A stretch of 64,000 bases of DNA. Origin: Rathayibacter oskolensis (lineage in GTDB: Bacteria > Actinomycetota > Actinomycetes > Actinomycetales > Microbacteriaceae). Of this stretch, positions 16,918 to 25,027 are shown in pieces. The notes below the pieces were generated by a model. It did no database searches and was not told the DNA's origin. It worked only from the letters and a program-made list of their open reading frames with translations. The position numbers were made by a program, and so were the translations under genes. The stretch is from NCBI RefSeq assembly GCF_900177245.1, contig NZ_FXBM01000004.1:186001-250000 (forward strand), in the 5' to 3' direction. Every line of letters starts with the position of its first letter. The first letter of the stretch is position 1.

Positions 16918-17754
16918 CTACCGAGGGCCGTTCTCGGTCTCGGCGAGGTACGCCCCGGGGGTGGTGCCCGTGACGGCGTGGAACTCGTTCGTCAGGTGGG
17001 CCTGATCGGTGTATCCGAGGTCGGTGGCGATGGCGGCGATGCTCGAGTGCCCGGAGGAGAGCCGGCGGACCACCTCCTGCAGACGGACTCGGCGCGCGAC
17101 CTCCGCCGGTCCGCGGCCGAGGGTCAGGGCCAGCGCGCGCTGCAGGGAGCGGGGGCTCGTCCGCAGCGCCCTCGCCACCTCCGACACGGGCCGCACGTGC
17201 GGCTGGGCGGTGAGCAGGTCGAGGGCCGCGTTGGCGAGCCGGCCCTGCTCGGTGAGGGGCCTCTCGCGCAGGCTCGCGCGGATCAGGTCGTCGGCCCGCC
17301 GAGCCCGGCCGTCGGCGTCGCTCGACTCGGCGATCTCTTCGAGGAGCCGATGTGCGCGGTGGTCCACCGCCGTGATCACGCGCTCTCCGGTCAGCGTGGA
17401 GGGGTCGAGGTCGGTCAGGACGGCCAGGCCGGCGGGGCGGAGCCGGAGGGCGAAGACATCTCCGGCGCCGCTGATGGTGCGCTGCCAGGCCCTCGTCCTG
17501 ACGGCGGACACCACGAACGGCGCGACGACGCGGCCCCGCTCGACACTCAGCGTGACCGAGGGATGGTCGATGATCCGCTGATCGATCGTCTCGTCCTCCG
17601 CGAGCCGCCACTCGACGCTCCAGTAGGTGTCGACGACCTCGCGGACATCGGCGGCAGGAGTGATCCAGCGCGCGGCGAAGCGCTCGACGTTCGAGGGGTG
17701 CAGCACGCCCGACCGCTCGGCCGGCTCCACCTTCTGCCCGCGTTCCGTGACCAT
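16918..17754 (-). CDS. AraC-family regulator with DUF6597-like N-terminus
   Basis: A 278-residue regulator. The N-terminal ~110 residues (RWITPAADVREVVDTYWSVEW, then DHPSVTLSVERG) resemble the DUF6597 sensor found in many actinobacterial AraC proteins. The two AraC helix-turn-helix motifs fill residues ~165-270 (PVSEVARALRTSPRSLQRAL and SIAAIATDLGYTDQAHLTNEF). It is divergent from the DUF6157 gene at 17804, with 49 bp between them, so mutual regulation is likely. The effector is unknown. Confidence 0.9.
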   Translation of the reverse strand: MVTERGQKVEPAERSGVLHPSNVERFAARWITPAADVREVVDTYWSVEWRLAEDETIDQRIIDHPSVTLSVERGRVVAPFVVSAVRTRAWQRTISGAGDVFALRLRPAGLAVLTDLDPSTLTGERVITAVDHRAHRLLEEIAESSDADGRARRADDLIRASLRERPLTEQGRLANAALDLLTAQPHVRPVSEVARALRTSPRSLQRALALTLGRGPAEVARRVRLQEVVRRLSSGHSSIAAIATDLGYTDQAHLTNEFHAVTGTTPGAYLAETENGPR

Positions 17755-17803
17755 TGGCGCAATTCTCCAAGACCGGCCGTCGATCCGCCCGCAGGCTGAG
17801 CCT

Positions 17804-18211
17804 GTGACGACCGATTACCGAACCACCTTCATCACCATCGCTCCCGACTCGCCGGTCACCAGCGGGGTGGTCCCGCCGACGACCGCGACGCCGACGGTCG
17901 CGTCGCTGCAGTACGCGCTCGTGAGTGCGCGGCCGTACGAGTTGACCTCGGACGATGTGCTGTTCGAGGTCCACGCTCTCCGGGCGGGGATCCCCGACGA
18001 GGATCGAGACGCCGAGCGCGAGCGCTTCTTCGCGAAGGATCAGGCGTGCCTCCGGGCCTCGCCGCTCGCGAAGCGGTACGGGTGGGGCATCCATCATGAC
18101 GAGAACGGGCGGATCGCGCTGGTCGCCGCCGGCACTGCTCTCTACGACGATCTCGCCGAGCGCTCGGATCTCACTCAGAAGCCGGCGATGCGCTCGGCCC
18201 GCAAGCGCTGA
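17804..18211 (+). CDS. DUF6157 family protein
   Basis: A 135-residue protein matching DUF6157 along its full length: TFITIAPDSPVTSG at the start, SARPYELTSDDVLFEVHALR in the middle and CLRASPLAKRYGWGIHHDENG near the end. The family has no established function and is cytoplasmic. The GTG at 17804 gives the standard family N-terminus. It lies divergent from an AraC regulator; the imperfect palindrome AGGCTGAGCCT immediately before the start could be its operator. Nothing suggests an operon partner downstream. Confidence 0.88.
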   Translation: MTTDYRTTFITIAPDSPVTSGVVPPTTATPTVASLQYALVSARPYELTSDDVLFEVHALRAGIPDEDRDAERERFFAKDQACLRASPLAKRYGWGIHHDENGRIALVAAGTALYDDLAERSDLTQKPAMRSARKR

Positions 18212-18254
18212 GCACCCCGCCTCACCGGACTGCGGACGAACCGATCCGTGCCGC

Positions 18255-18971
18255 CTACTGCGACAGCTCCCGGTCGAGCCGGTCGAGGAGCGCCTCGAGG
18301 GAGATCTCGAACTCCTCGTCGCTGCGGTCCTCGCTCAGCAGGGCGCGGAGGCGCCTGACCTCGGGCGCACGGTCGAGCGTCATGCGGCCGTCTCCCTGCG
18401 GGATGGCGGCATCCCCTTCGTCGAGGGGTTCCTCGGCCGGACCGGTCTCGGCTCCGTGGACCGCGGACTGCAGGAGGAGCTGACCGAGCAGGAAGCTGCT
18501 GAACGCCCGGTAGGCGCCGACCGCTCGCTCGTCGGAGAAGCCGTGCTCGGTGAGCGCGCTGAGGAACGTGTTGACGACCTCGACGCTGCGCAGCGGCGGA
18601 CGCAGCCACGGCGCGGCGGGATGCCGGGTCGCGACGAGCGGGAACGCCTTGGGGTGGTCGGTCGCGATCCGTCGGACCTCGTGGGCGACCGTCTGCAGGA
18701 AGCCCTGCCAGTGCTGCGCCTCCGACTCGTCGAGACGCTCGTTGAGGTCGTGCATCAGCAGGGCGATGACGCCCTCGAGCAGATCCTCCTTGCCGTGCAC
18801 GTAGCGGTAGAGCGACATGGCCTCGACACCCAGCTCCTGCGCGAGGGATCTCATCGAGAGGCTCTGGCTCCCTGAGCGGTCGATCTGCGCCAGGGCGGTC
18901 TCGACGATCAGGTCGCGACTGAGCCGGGGCGTGTGCGACGCGCTCCTGGTCGTCTTCGGACGTTCTCCCAT
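18255..18971 (-). CDS. TetR-family regulator (TetR class C-terminal domain)
   Basis: A 238-residue regulator. The helix-turn-helix spans residues ~18-65 (LIVETALAQIDRSGSQSLSM, then LAQELGVEAMSLYRYVHGKE), and the C-terminal half resembles the tetracycline-repressor ligand domain. It is divergent from the PRC-barrel gene at 19170. Two identical 15-bp palindromic sites in the gap (19060-19099) are strong candidates for its operators, so it probably represses itself and the stress operon opposite. The ligand is unknown. Confidence 0.9.
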   Translation of the reverse strand: MGERPKTTRSASHTPRLSRDLIVETALAQIDRSGSQSLSMRSLAQELGVEAMSLYRYVHGKEDLLEGVIALLMHDLNERLDESEAQHWQGFLQTVAHEVRRIATDHPKAFPLVATRHPAAPWLRPPLRSVEVVNTFLSALTEHGFSDERAVGAYRAFSSFLLGQLLLQSAVHGAETGPAEEPLDEGDAAIPQGDGRMTLDRAPEVRRLRALLSEDRSDEEFEISLEALLDRLDRELSQ

Positions 18972-19059
18972 GGATGACGCTCCCGTCGGGATCCTCGTGC
19001 TCGATTACCAGCGCGGCGCCGGGAATGCAACCGCCCTCCGGCCCCTCCACCGTAACCCC

Positions 19060-19099
19060 GCTTACACCGTAAGCTGCACTGTCGGCTTACACCGTAAGC
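19060..19099. promoter_or_regulatory. Duplicate TetR operator sites
   Basis: GCTTACACCGTAAGC occurs at 19060-19074 and again at 19085-19099, each a perfect 6-3-6 inverted repeat, 25 bp centre to centre. A half copy (ACCGTAAC) lies at 19049-19056. They sit between the TetR gene and the PRC-barrel gene. Confidence 0.75.
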
Positions 19100-19169
19100 A
19101 AGCCCTCGCTCCGCTCCACCATCCACCTTCGAGTTCCGGACGATCCTCCGGGAGAGACGAGAGAGCACC

Positions 19170-19988
19170 ATGATCGACAGCAGCACCATCAACGACCTCA
19201 TCGGCGCCGATGTCCACGGCAGTGACGACGCCAAGATCGGCACCGTCGGCCAGGTCTACGTCGACGACGCCACCCAGACGCCCACCTGGGTCACCATCCG
19301 CACCGGTCTGTTCGGCTCCTCCGAGTCGTTCGCACCGCTGACCGACGCGAGCTTCGAGGGCGGCGTCGTGCGCGTCGCCTACGAGAAGTCGTTCGTCAAG
19401 GACGCCCCCCGCATCGCCGACGACGGCGACCTCAACGCCGACGAGGAGCAGTCGCTCTACTCCTACTACGGCACCGGCACCGCGTCCGCCACGACAGAGG
19501 CTCCCCTCGTCGACCGAGACGCCGACCGCACCACCGGTACCGAGGGCTACGACACGTCCGGCCCGACGACGGACGACGCGATGACCCGCTCCGAGGAGCG
19601 CCTGCGCGTCGGCACCGAGCGCGTCGAGGCGGGCCGTGCTCGCCTGCGCAAGCACATCGTCACCGAGCAGGTCACCCGGACCGTCCCGGTCAGCCACGAG
19701 GAGGTCACCCTCACCCGCGAGCCGATCACCGACGCGAACGCCGCCGACGCCCTCTCGGGCCCCGACCTCAGCGAGGAGGAGCACGAGGTCGTCCTCACCG
19801 CCGAGCGCGTGGTCACGGCGAAGGAGACCGTCCCCGTCGAGCGCGTGAGCCTCGGCACCGAGACGGTCACCGAGCAGCAGAGCGTCAGCGAGGACGTCTC
19901 CCACGAGGAGATCGAGCTCGTCGATCCCGACACGACCCGCACCACCTCGACCGACGAGTCCGTCGTCGACCGCGACCGCCGCTCCTAG
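19170..19988 (+). CDS. PRC-barrel and DUF2382 (YsnF/AvaK-like) stress protein
   Basis: A 272-residue acidic protein. Residues ~1-90 form a PRC-barrel (LIGADVHGSDDAKIGTVGQV, then TWVTIRTGLFG), a linker follows, and residues ~140-270 are a DUF2382 repeat domain (EERLRVGTERVEAGRARLRK, then TREPI and PVERVSLGTE). Proteins of this architecture accumulate in stress and in terrestrial bacteria; their biochemical role is not established. It is preceded by the paired TetR sites and followed by a hairpin and the membrane-helix gene, which may share its message. Confidence 0.9.
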   Translation: MIDSSTINDLIGADVHGSDDAKIGTVGQVYVDDATQTPTWVTIRTGLFGSSESFAPLTDASFEGGVVRVAYEKSFVKDAPRIADDGDLNADEEQSLYSYYGTGTASATTEAPLVDRDADRTTGTEGYDTSGPTTDDAMTRSEERLRVGTERVEAGRARLRKHIVTEQVTRTVPVSHEEVTLTREPITDANAADALSGPDLSEEEHEVVLTAERVVTAKETVPVERVSLGTETVTEQQSVSEDVSHEEIELVDPDTTRTTSTDESVVDRDRRS

Positions 19989-20002
19989 GCACCACCGGCG
20001 AC

Positions 20003-20029
20003 GGCCGCCCGACACCCGTCGGAGCGGCC
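20003..20029 (+). terminator. Hairpin between the PRC-barrel and membrane-helix genes
   Basis: GGCCGCCCGAC pairs with GTCGGAGCGGCC (one bulged A) across a four-base loop. There is no T-run, so it may be an attenuator or an RNA-stabilising stem rather than a full terminator. Confidence 0.4.
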
Positions 20030-20033
20030 GCCG

Positions 20034-20047
20034 CCCCCCCCCCCCCC
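20034..20047 (+). repeat. Run of 14 cytosines
   Basis: An uninterrupted C14 tract lies 30 bases before the start of the membrane-helix gene, with further C-rich sequence after it. Such tracts slip readily, so its length may vary between cells or be a sequencing estimate. Confidence 0.85.
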
Positions 20048-20077
20048 TCCGTCCCCCCGCCCCGAAAGGCTCACCCC

Positions 20078-20842
20078 ATGGACTTCCCCGCCGCTCTGCA
20101 GAACGGACTGGCCGCCGTCATCGCGTTCGTCCCGCTCGCGCTGCTGTTCCTGCTCATCCTCGTCGTCGGCCTCATCGTCGCGAAGCTCATCGAGAAGGGC
20201 CTCTCGAGGCTCCTGACCAAGGTCGGCTTCGACCGTGCCGTCGAGCGCGGCGGCATCAAGAAGGCGCTCGCGAACTCGAAGCTCGACGCCTCCGACATCG
20301 TGTCGAAGATCATCTACTACACGCTGGTGCTGTTCGTGCTGCAGTTCGCCTTCGGTGTCTTCGGGCAGAACCCGGTCAGCGATCTGCTCCAGGGCATCAT
20401 CGGATTCCTGCCGAAGATCATCGTCGCGATCATCATCATCGTGATCGCCGCCGTGATCGCCGCCGGGGCCAAGGGCCTGATCCAGAACACCCTGGGCGGG
20501 CTCTCCTACGGCAAGGTCCTCGGGAACATCGTCGCCGTCTTCATCCTGTTCCTCGGCGCGACCGCCGCGCTGAACCAGATCGAGGTCGCCACGACCGTCA
20601 CCACCCCGATCCTCATCGCGGTCCTCGCCATCATCGCCGGAGTGATCATCGTCGGCGCCGGCGGCGGTCTCATCAAGCCGATGCAGCAGCGCTGGGAGGC
20701 GATCCTCACGAAGGCCGAGGACGAGGCTCCCAAGATCCAGCAGCACGCTCAGAACGCCCCGAGCGTGAAGGAGCAGGCCGAGCAGGCCGCCGACAAGGCC
20801 CGCCAGGCGGCCCCGTCGACGACCGCGCGCCGCTCGCACTGA
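20078..20842 (+). CDS. Conserved TM-helix membrane protein (mechanosensitive-channel-like, CmpX type)
   Basis: A 254-residue membrane protein with about five helices, starting with ALLFLLILVVGLIVAKLIEK and including a long Ile-rich helix near 115-135. It resembles the TM-helix-repeat family (PF05552), related to CmpX and MscS-type proteins, but no MscS beta domain is present. The tail is charged and Ala/Gln/Lys-rich (QAEQAADKARQAAPSTT), probably a cytoplasmic coil. It follows the PRC-barrel/DUF2382 gene and could share its osmotic or envelope stress control. A strong terminator follows. Confidence 0.78.
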   Translation: MDFPAALQNGLAAVIAFVPLALLFLLILVVGLIVAKLIEKGLSRLLTKVGFDRAVERGGIKKALANSKLDASDIVSKIIYYTLVLFVLQFAFGVFGQNPVSDLLQGIIGFLPKIIVAIIIIVIAAVIAAGAKGLIQNTLGGLSYGKVLGNIVAVFILFLGATAALNQIEVATTVTTPILIAVLAIIAGVIIVGAGGGLIKPMQQRWEAILTKAEDEAPKIQQHAQNAPSVKEQAEQAADKARQAAPSTTARRSH

Positions 20843-20857
20843 CGTCTCGCCTCCACC

Positions 20858-20892
20858 CGGCCGGCCCCGCTCGTCTCGAGCGGGGCCGGCCG
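20858..20892. terminator. Strong bidirectional terminator hairpin
   Basis: A perfect 16-bp stem, CGGCCGGCCCCGCTCG and its complement, with a three-base TCT loop lies between two convergent genes. There is no long T-run, as is usual for high-GC actinobacteria. Confidence 0.8.
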
Positions 20893-20907
20893 TCGTCGTG
20901 CCGGCGG

Positions 20908-21477
20908 TCAGCCGAGGTGCGTCAGGGCCGTCCTCAGGCGGTCGAGCGCCGACCTCGTCATCGGAGCGAGCTCGCCGCCCTCGCCGGCCGACCACGCCGC
21001 GAACGCCTCCTTGAAGGCGAGCACCCCGAGCTCGGCGGCGGCGGCGGCCACGGAGTCGTCGACCCCGCGGTCGCGGAGGGCGTCGGCCATCGCCGCAGCC
21101 ATGCCGACCTTCTTCAGCAGGGCGCGCTCCTGCAGCTCCGCGCTCGTCGCGATGACCGCGTCGAGTCGCTGTCCGAGCTCGCGGTTGAACGGGGTCATGG
21201 CCGCCGAGGCGTTGGCGAGGCCGGCCTCGACCGCTTCGAGAGGGGTCGCGGTCGGCGGCGCGGCGGCGATGCCCTCGGCGAGGAGCGCCGACAGGGTCTC
21301 CTGGCCCGCGGCGAGCACGTCCCGCTTGTCGGGGAAGTGCCGGAAGAACGTGCTCTTCGTCAGCCCGGCGCGGTCCGCGATCTGGGCCACCGTGGTCTCG
21401 TCGTAGCCCTGCTCCGAGAACAGGTGCAGGGCGGCGGAGACGAACCGCTCGCGGGCGTCGGGTTCCCAGCGTGGCAT
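20908..21477 (-). CDS. TetR-family regulator
   Basis: A 189-residue regulator with an N-terminal helix-turn-helix (FSEQGYDETTVAQIADRAG, then LTKSTFFRHFPDKRDVL, residues ~20-60) and an all-helical ligand domain. It is divergent from the NAD-dependent epimerase-like gene at 21595, and an exact 9-bp inverted repeat lies between them, so it probably represses that gene and itself. The C-terminal domain gives no hint of the ligand. Confidence 0.9.
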   Translation of the reverse strand: MPRWEPDARERFVSAALHLFSEQGYDETTVAQIADRAGLTKSTFFRHFPDKRDVLAAGQETLSALLAEGIAAAPPTATPLEAVEAGLANASAAMTPFNRELGQRLDAVIATSAELQERALLKKVGMAAAMADALRDRGVDDSVAAAAAELGVLAFKEAFAAWSAGEGGELAPMTRSALDRLRTALTHLG

Positions 21478-21504
21478 GAGGACGATGATACGCGATGCGA
21501 CTTT

Positions 21505-21535
21505 TGTCCCATCGCGGTGCTACGGTGATGGGACA
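21505..21535. promoter_or_regulatory. Probable TetR operator
   Basis: TGTCCCATC (21505-21513) and GATGGGACA (21527-21535) form a perfect 9-bp inverted repeat with a 13-base spacer between the TetR and SDR-type genes. TACGGT inside the spacer could be a -10 box, so bound TetR would cover the promoter. Confidence 0.65.
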
Positions 21536-21594
21536 TTGATCGCATCACCGGAGTCGGCTCTCGCGGGTCACCGGTCCGTCACGAGGAGTCCCCC

Positions 21595-22479
21595 ATGCGC
21601 GTTCTCATCACTGGAGCATCAGGCGCGATCGGCCGCGCCGTCACCGAGGAGCTCGTCTCGCACGGGCACGAGGTGCTCGGCCTGGCCAGATCCGAGGTCG
21701 CCGCTCAGGCGGTCACGACGGCGGGCGGGTCGCCCGTCCGAGGCGGGCTCGGCGACCTCGACGTCCTGGCCGCAGCCGCCCGCGAGGCCGACGGCGCGAT
21801 CCACCTCGCCTTCAGCAACGACTTCTCCGACCTCGATCGCAGCATCGCCGAGGAGGGCGCGGCCATGGACGCCGTCGCCGAGGCCCTCGTGGGCACGGGC
21901 AAGCCGTTCTCGATCGTGTCGGGGACCACCTTCTCCGAGGGCCGCGTGGCGACCGAGCACGACCCGCTGTCGACGACGGGCCCGGTGGGCGGCAGGGGAG
22001 TCAACGCCGCACGGATCCTCGGTCTCGCGTCGCAGGGGATCCGCACGACGGCGGTCCGGCTCCCGCGCTCGGTGCACGAGCGCGCCGTGGCCTACGGCTT
22101 CGCCGGCCTGCTGATCCAGGCGGCGCAGCGCTCAGGAGTCTCGGCGTACGTCGGCGACGGCAGCCAGCGCTGGCCGGCGGTGCACCGCCGCGACGCCGCG
22201 TCGCTGTTCCGCCTGATGATCGAGCGCGGTGAGGCGGGCACGGCGGTCAACGCCGTCGCCGACGAGGGCGACACGATGCTCGACATCGCGACCGTGATCG
22301 GCGGGCAGCTCGGGGTGCCGGTGCGGCAGGTGCCGACGGAGTCGTTCGGCCCCCTCGGGCAGATCTTCGCGATGGACCAGCCCGCCTCCAGCGCCTGGAC
22401 GCGCGAGACCTACGGCTGGCGGCCGACCCACCCGAGCCTCCTCTCGGATCTCGAGGCGGGCGACTACCCGAGCGTGTGA
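21595..22479 (+). CDS. Atypical SDR / NAD-dependent epimerase-like oxidoreductase
   Basis: A 294-residue extended or atypical short-chain dehydrogenase. The nucleotide motif is TGASGAIGRA at residues 6-15, and later landmarks include AIHLAFSNDF, RGVNAARILGL and DGSQRWPAVHRRDAASLF, as in the SDR_a family often annotated as 3-beta-hydroxysteroid-dehydrogenase-like. There is no clear YxxxK, consistent with atypical members. GAGGAG precedes the ATG. It is divergent from a TetR gene whose operator lies upstream. The substrate is unknown. Confidence 0.88.
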   Translation: MRVLITGASGAIGRAVTEELVSHGHEVLGLARSEVAAQAVTTAGGSPVRGGLGDLDVLAAAAREADGAIHLAFSNDFSDLDRSIAEEGAAMDAVAEALVGTGKPFSIVSGTTFSEGRVATEHDPLSTTGPVGGRGVNAARILGLASQGIRTTAVRLPRSVHERAVAYGFAGLLIQAAQRSGVSAYVGDGSQRWPAVHRRDAASLFRLMIERGEAGTAVNAVADEGDTMLDIATVIGGQLGVPVRQVPTESFGPLGQIFAMDQPASSAWTRETYGWRPTHPSLLSDLEAGDYPSV

Positions 22480-22566
22480 TCGGCCGCCCCTGCCGCCGGC
22501 GCGTCGGCGGAGCTAGCATCCGAGGGCGGGCGCCGACCGCCGACGCCGTCGGAGGAGGAGAGCACC

Positions 22567-23136
22567 ATGTCGATCGTCGTGACCGTTCCCGAACACGAGG
22601 CGACGGGGGCGCTGGCAGGGCTCTACGCCGACGATCTCGGCGATCAGGGCTCCGTCGCCGCCCACACGAAGGTGCTGGGCCTCAATCCGGGCGCCCTCGT
22701 CGCGTGGAACGGCCTGAGCAGGGCCATCACCGCCCAGATGGACCGACGCCGCTACGAGCTCGTGACCCTCGCGGCCGCCCGCGGGGCGAGGTCCGAGCAC
22801 TGCCTCCTCGCCCACGGCCGGGTCGCCTCGCGCTACATCGAGGAGGAGCAGCTCACCCGGATCGCGCGCGACTACCGCGACGCCGACCTCACTCCGGCCG
22901 AGGTCGCCATGATGGAGTTCGCCGAGCGGGTGAGCCGTGACGCGGCCGACATGACGGAGGCGGACAGCCTCCGGCTGCGCGAGGCCGGCTTCAGCGATCG
23001 CGAGATCGTCGACATCGCGCTCGCCGCGGCGGCGCGCAACTTCTACAGCCGCGCCGTCCAGGCGCTCGCCGTCGAGGTCGAGCCGCCCGCCGACCTGAGC
23101 GCCGAGCTCCGGGCGGCCCTCGTGGAGAGGCTGTGA
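22567..23136 (+). CDS. Carboxymuconolactone decarboxylase / AhpD-like protein
   Basis: A 189-residue all-helical protein of the CMD/AhpD fold, close to the peroxidase-related subfamily. The active-site region reads ARGARSEHCLLAHG near residue 77: the second Cys and the following His are present, but the first Cys of the usual C-X2-C is replaced by Ser, so thiol peroxidase activity of the AhpD type is doubtful. GGAGGAGGAG lies before the ATG. It stands 87 bp after the SDR-like gene and may follow it on the same message. Confidence 0.85.
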   Translation: MSIVVTVPEHEATGALAGLYADDLGDQGSVAAHTKVLGLNPGALVAWNGLSRAITAQMDRRRYELVTLAAARGARSEHCLLAHGRVASRYIEEEQLTRIARDYRDADLTPAEVAMMEFAERVSRDAADMTEADSLRLREAGFSDREIVDIALAAAARNFYSRAVQALAVEVEPPADLSAELRAALVERL

Positions 23137-23255
23137 CCGCCCGCCTCCGCTCGGGGTGACGGCCGAGACCCCCTCTCGGGTGCGAGAAGCGATCACGGGA
23201 GTGCGGCAGACTCGTCGCTGCTTCCCGCCCTGCTCCATCGACCTCGAGGACCCCG

Positions 23256-24959
23256 ATGGACGGCGACAGCGCCTCCCGAGCATCGCCCGCTCTCCGCCCG
23301 CCCGCCGATGCGCCCACCGCGCGCGGCCGGCCCTCGGTCGGCTCGTGGGCACGCGCCCGGTTCTCGAGCCTCGGCGCGCCGCCGACCGGGCGCCGAGTGC
23401 CGGGCAGCGTGACCGTCTTCGTCCTCGTCCTCGTCATCGGAGCCGCCGCCTCCGTCGTCTCGGTCTCGTCGGGGGCGGGCATCACCTACCGCGACGAGCA
23501 GCTGCACCTGACCATCGCCCGGAGGCTCGTCGACAGCACGTCGCCCGGATTCCAGCAGCTCGGCACCGTGTGGCTCCCCGTGCCGCACCTGATCCTCGCT
23601 CCGTTCGTGATCGACTTCGGCTGGTGGGTCAGCGGAGCCGGCGCCGCGGCCGTCGGGACGCTCTGCCTCGCGCTCTCCGCCTCCGCCCTCTACCGGATCA
23701 GCGCACGGATGCGCTTCGGCCGCACCGCGCGCCTCGCGACGGTCGCGGGCTTCGTCAGCAGTCCCGCCGTGCTCTACGTCTTCACGACCCCGCTCACCGA
23801 GCCGGTGCTCATCGCCGGTCTGCTCGGATGCGTCGCGGGCCTCGCCCGGTGGGCCACCGACCGCCGCCCGCACTCGATCGGGGAGACGGCGGTCTTCTGC
23901 GGGGTGCCGCTGGCGATCGCGGTGATGTCGCGCTACGAGGGGTGGGCGCTGCTCCTGGGCGGCACGGCGTTCGTCCTCGTCGTCTCGTTCCGGCGCGACC
24001 GCCGGATCGCCCGTGCGGTGGCCTCGGCGATGGGCCTGGCGCTGCCCTCCCTGGTCGCGATCGCGTGGTGGCTGGCCTACAACACGGCGATCTACGGCAA
24101 TCCGCTCGAGTTCGCGAACGGCCCGTTCTCGGCCGCCGAGCTCCAGCGCGGCATCACGGAGGCGGGGCTCGTCACCACCGCCGGCAACCCCGGGATGGCG
24201 GTCTACGTCTACGTCTGGAGCGTCGTCGAGGCGTTCGGCCCGGTGACGGTGGCGCTGACCCTCGCCGGCGCGGCGGTGCTCGCCGTGCGCGACGGGCTCT
24301 CCGACCGCGCCCTCCTGCTCGGGCTCACCGCGGTGCCGGCACTCTTCTCCCTGGTCAGCCTCGCCGCCGGGCAGTCGGTGATGTACAGCGACCACACCCT
24401 GCCGACGGGCTGGTGGAACACCCGCTACGCCCTGGTCGCCGGGCTCGTCGCGGCCGTGATGATCGGGTTCCTCGTGCAGACGGTCGTCGAGCTGCACGGC
24501 CGCGGAGGAGGGTGGCTCGCCGGGCGGACCTTCCGGCCCGCGCTCGGCGCCGTGGTGCTCCTCGCCCTCGGCGGCCAGTCGCTGTGGATGCTGGAGGAGC
24601 CCGGTCGCGTCGCGGTGCTCGCCGAGGCAGCCGACCAGCGCGTCGCCTTCGCCGACCTCCGCCGCTCCTTCACCTGGCTGGGCGGCGAGTACGACGGCGG
24701 CGGGATACTCGTCGACGAGAGCCAGAACCCCTTCGTCCTCGACCTCGGACTGCCCCTGGTCGAGCTCGTCGACTACGCGGCGGGCGAGGCGTTCGTCCGT
24801 GCGCAGGAGGATCCGAAGGGCGCCGTCGAGTGGATCCTCCTCAACGAGAGCAACGACTCCGACACGATCACGAAGCTCCTCGCGGCGCACCCCGAGCGGC
24901 TCGACCGCTTCACCCTCGTCCACTCCGACGGGCCGTACCGCATCTACCGGAGGTGGTGA
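23256..24959 (+). CDS. Polytopic GT-C type glycosyltransferase (PMT/ArnT-like)
   Basis: A 567-residue membrane protein with about eleven helices and a C-terminal soluble segment. The first extracytoplasmic loop carries RDEQLHLTIARRL (~residues 78-90), where the acidic pair matches the catalytic D/E motif of lipid-linked-sugar GT-C enzymes. RYEGWALLLGG and GWWNTRYALV are typical of actinobacterial relatives. It would transfer a sugar from a polyprenyl carrier to a glycan or protein outside the membrane. GAGGA precedes the ATG. The acceptor is unknown, and the gene has no obvious pathway partner. Confidence 0.78.
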   Translation: MDGDSASRASPALRPPADAPTARGRPSVGSWARARFSSLGAPPTGRRVPGSVTVFVLVLVIGAAASVVSVSSGAGITYRDEQLHLTIARRLVDSTSPGFQQLGTVWLPVPHLILAPFVIDFGWWVSGAGAAAVGTLCLALSASALYRISARMRFGRTARLATVAGFVSSPAVLYVFTTPLTEPVLIAGLLGCVAGLARWATDRRPHSIGETAVFCGVPLAIAVMSRYEGWALLLGGTAFVLVVSFRRDRRIARAVASAMGLALPSLVAIAWWLAYNTAIYGNPLEFANGPFSAAELQRGITEAGLVTTAGNPGMAVYVYVWSVVEAFGPVTVALTLAGAAVLAVRDGLSDRALLLGLTAVPALFSLVSLAAGQSVMYSDHTLPTGWWNTRYALVAGLVAAVMIGFLVQTVVELHGRGGGWLAGRTFRPALGAVVLLALGGQSLWMLEEPGRVAVLAEAADQRVAFADLRRSFTWLGGEYDGGGILVDESQNPFVLDLGLPLVELVDYAAGEAFVRAQEDPKGAVEWILLNESNDSDTITKLLAAHPERLDRFTLVHSDGPYRIYRRW

Positions 24960-25014
24960 GCGGGGTCCGCCCGGCACCCTCGCCCTGTCCTGCGCCGCGG
25001 GAGCCCGATCTGAG

Positions 25015-25020
25015 TAGGCT
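25015..25020 (+). promoter_or_regulatory. -10 box of a leaderless promoter
   Basis: TAGGCT ends seven bases before the ATG at 25028. No ribosome site is present, so the transcript probably begins at the start codon. Confidence 0.5.
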
Positions 25021-25027
25021 CCGCCTC

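Noticed and set aside
19060-19099. Short repeats considered as a CRISPR remnant or attachment site
   Set aside because: Only two copies, each palindromic, between a TetR gene and its divergent target; operators explain them better.
23156-25027. Continuous open frame upstream of the TPR gene, suggesting a 1049-residue protein
   Set aside because: It overlaps the clear glycosyltransferase gene in another frame, and the extension is Arg/Pro-rich nonsense; a promoter and ATG at 25015-25028 mark the real start.
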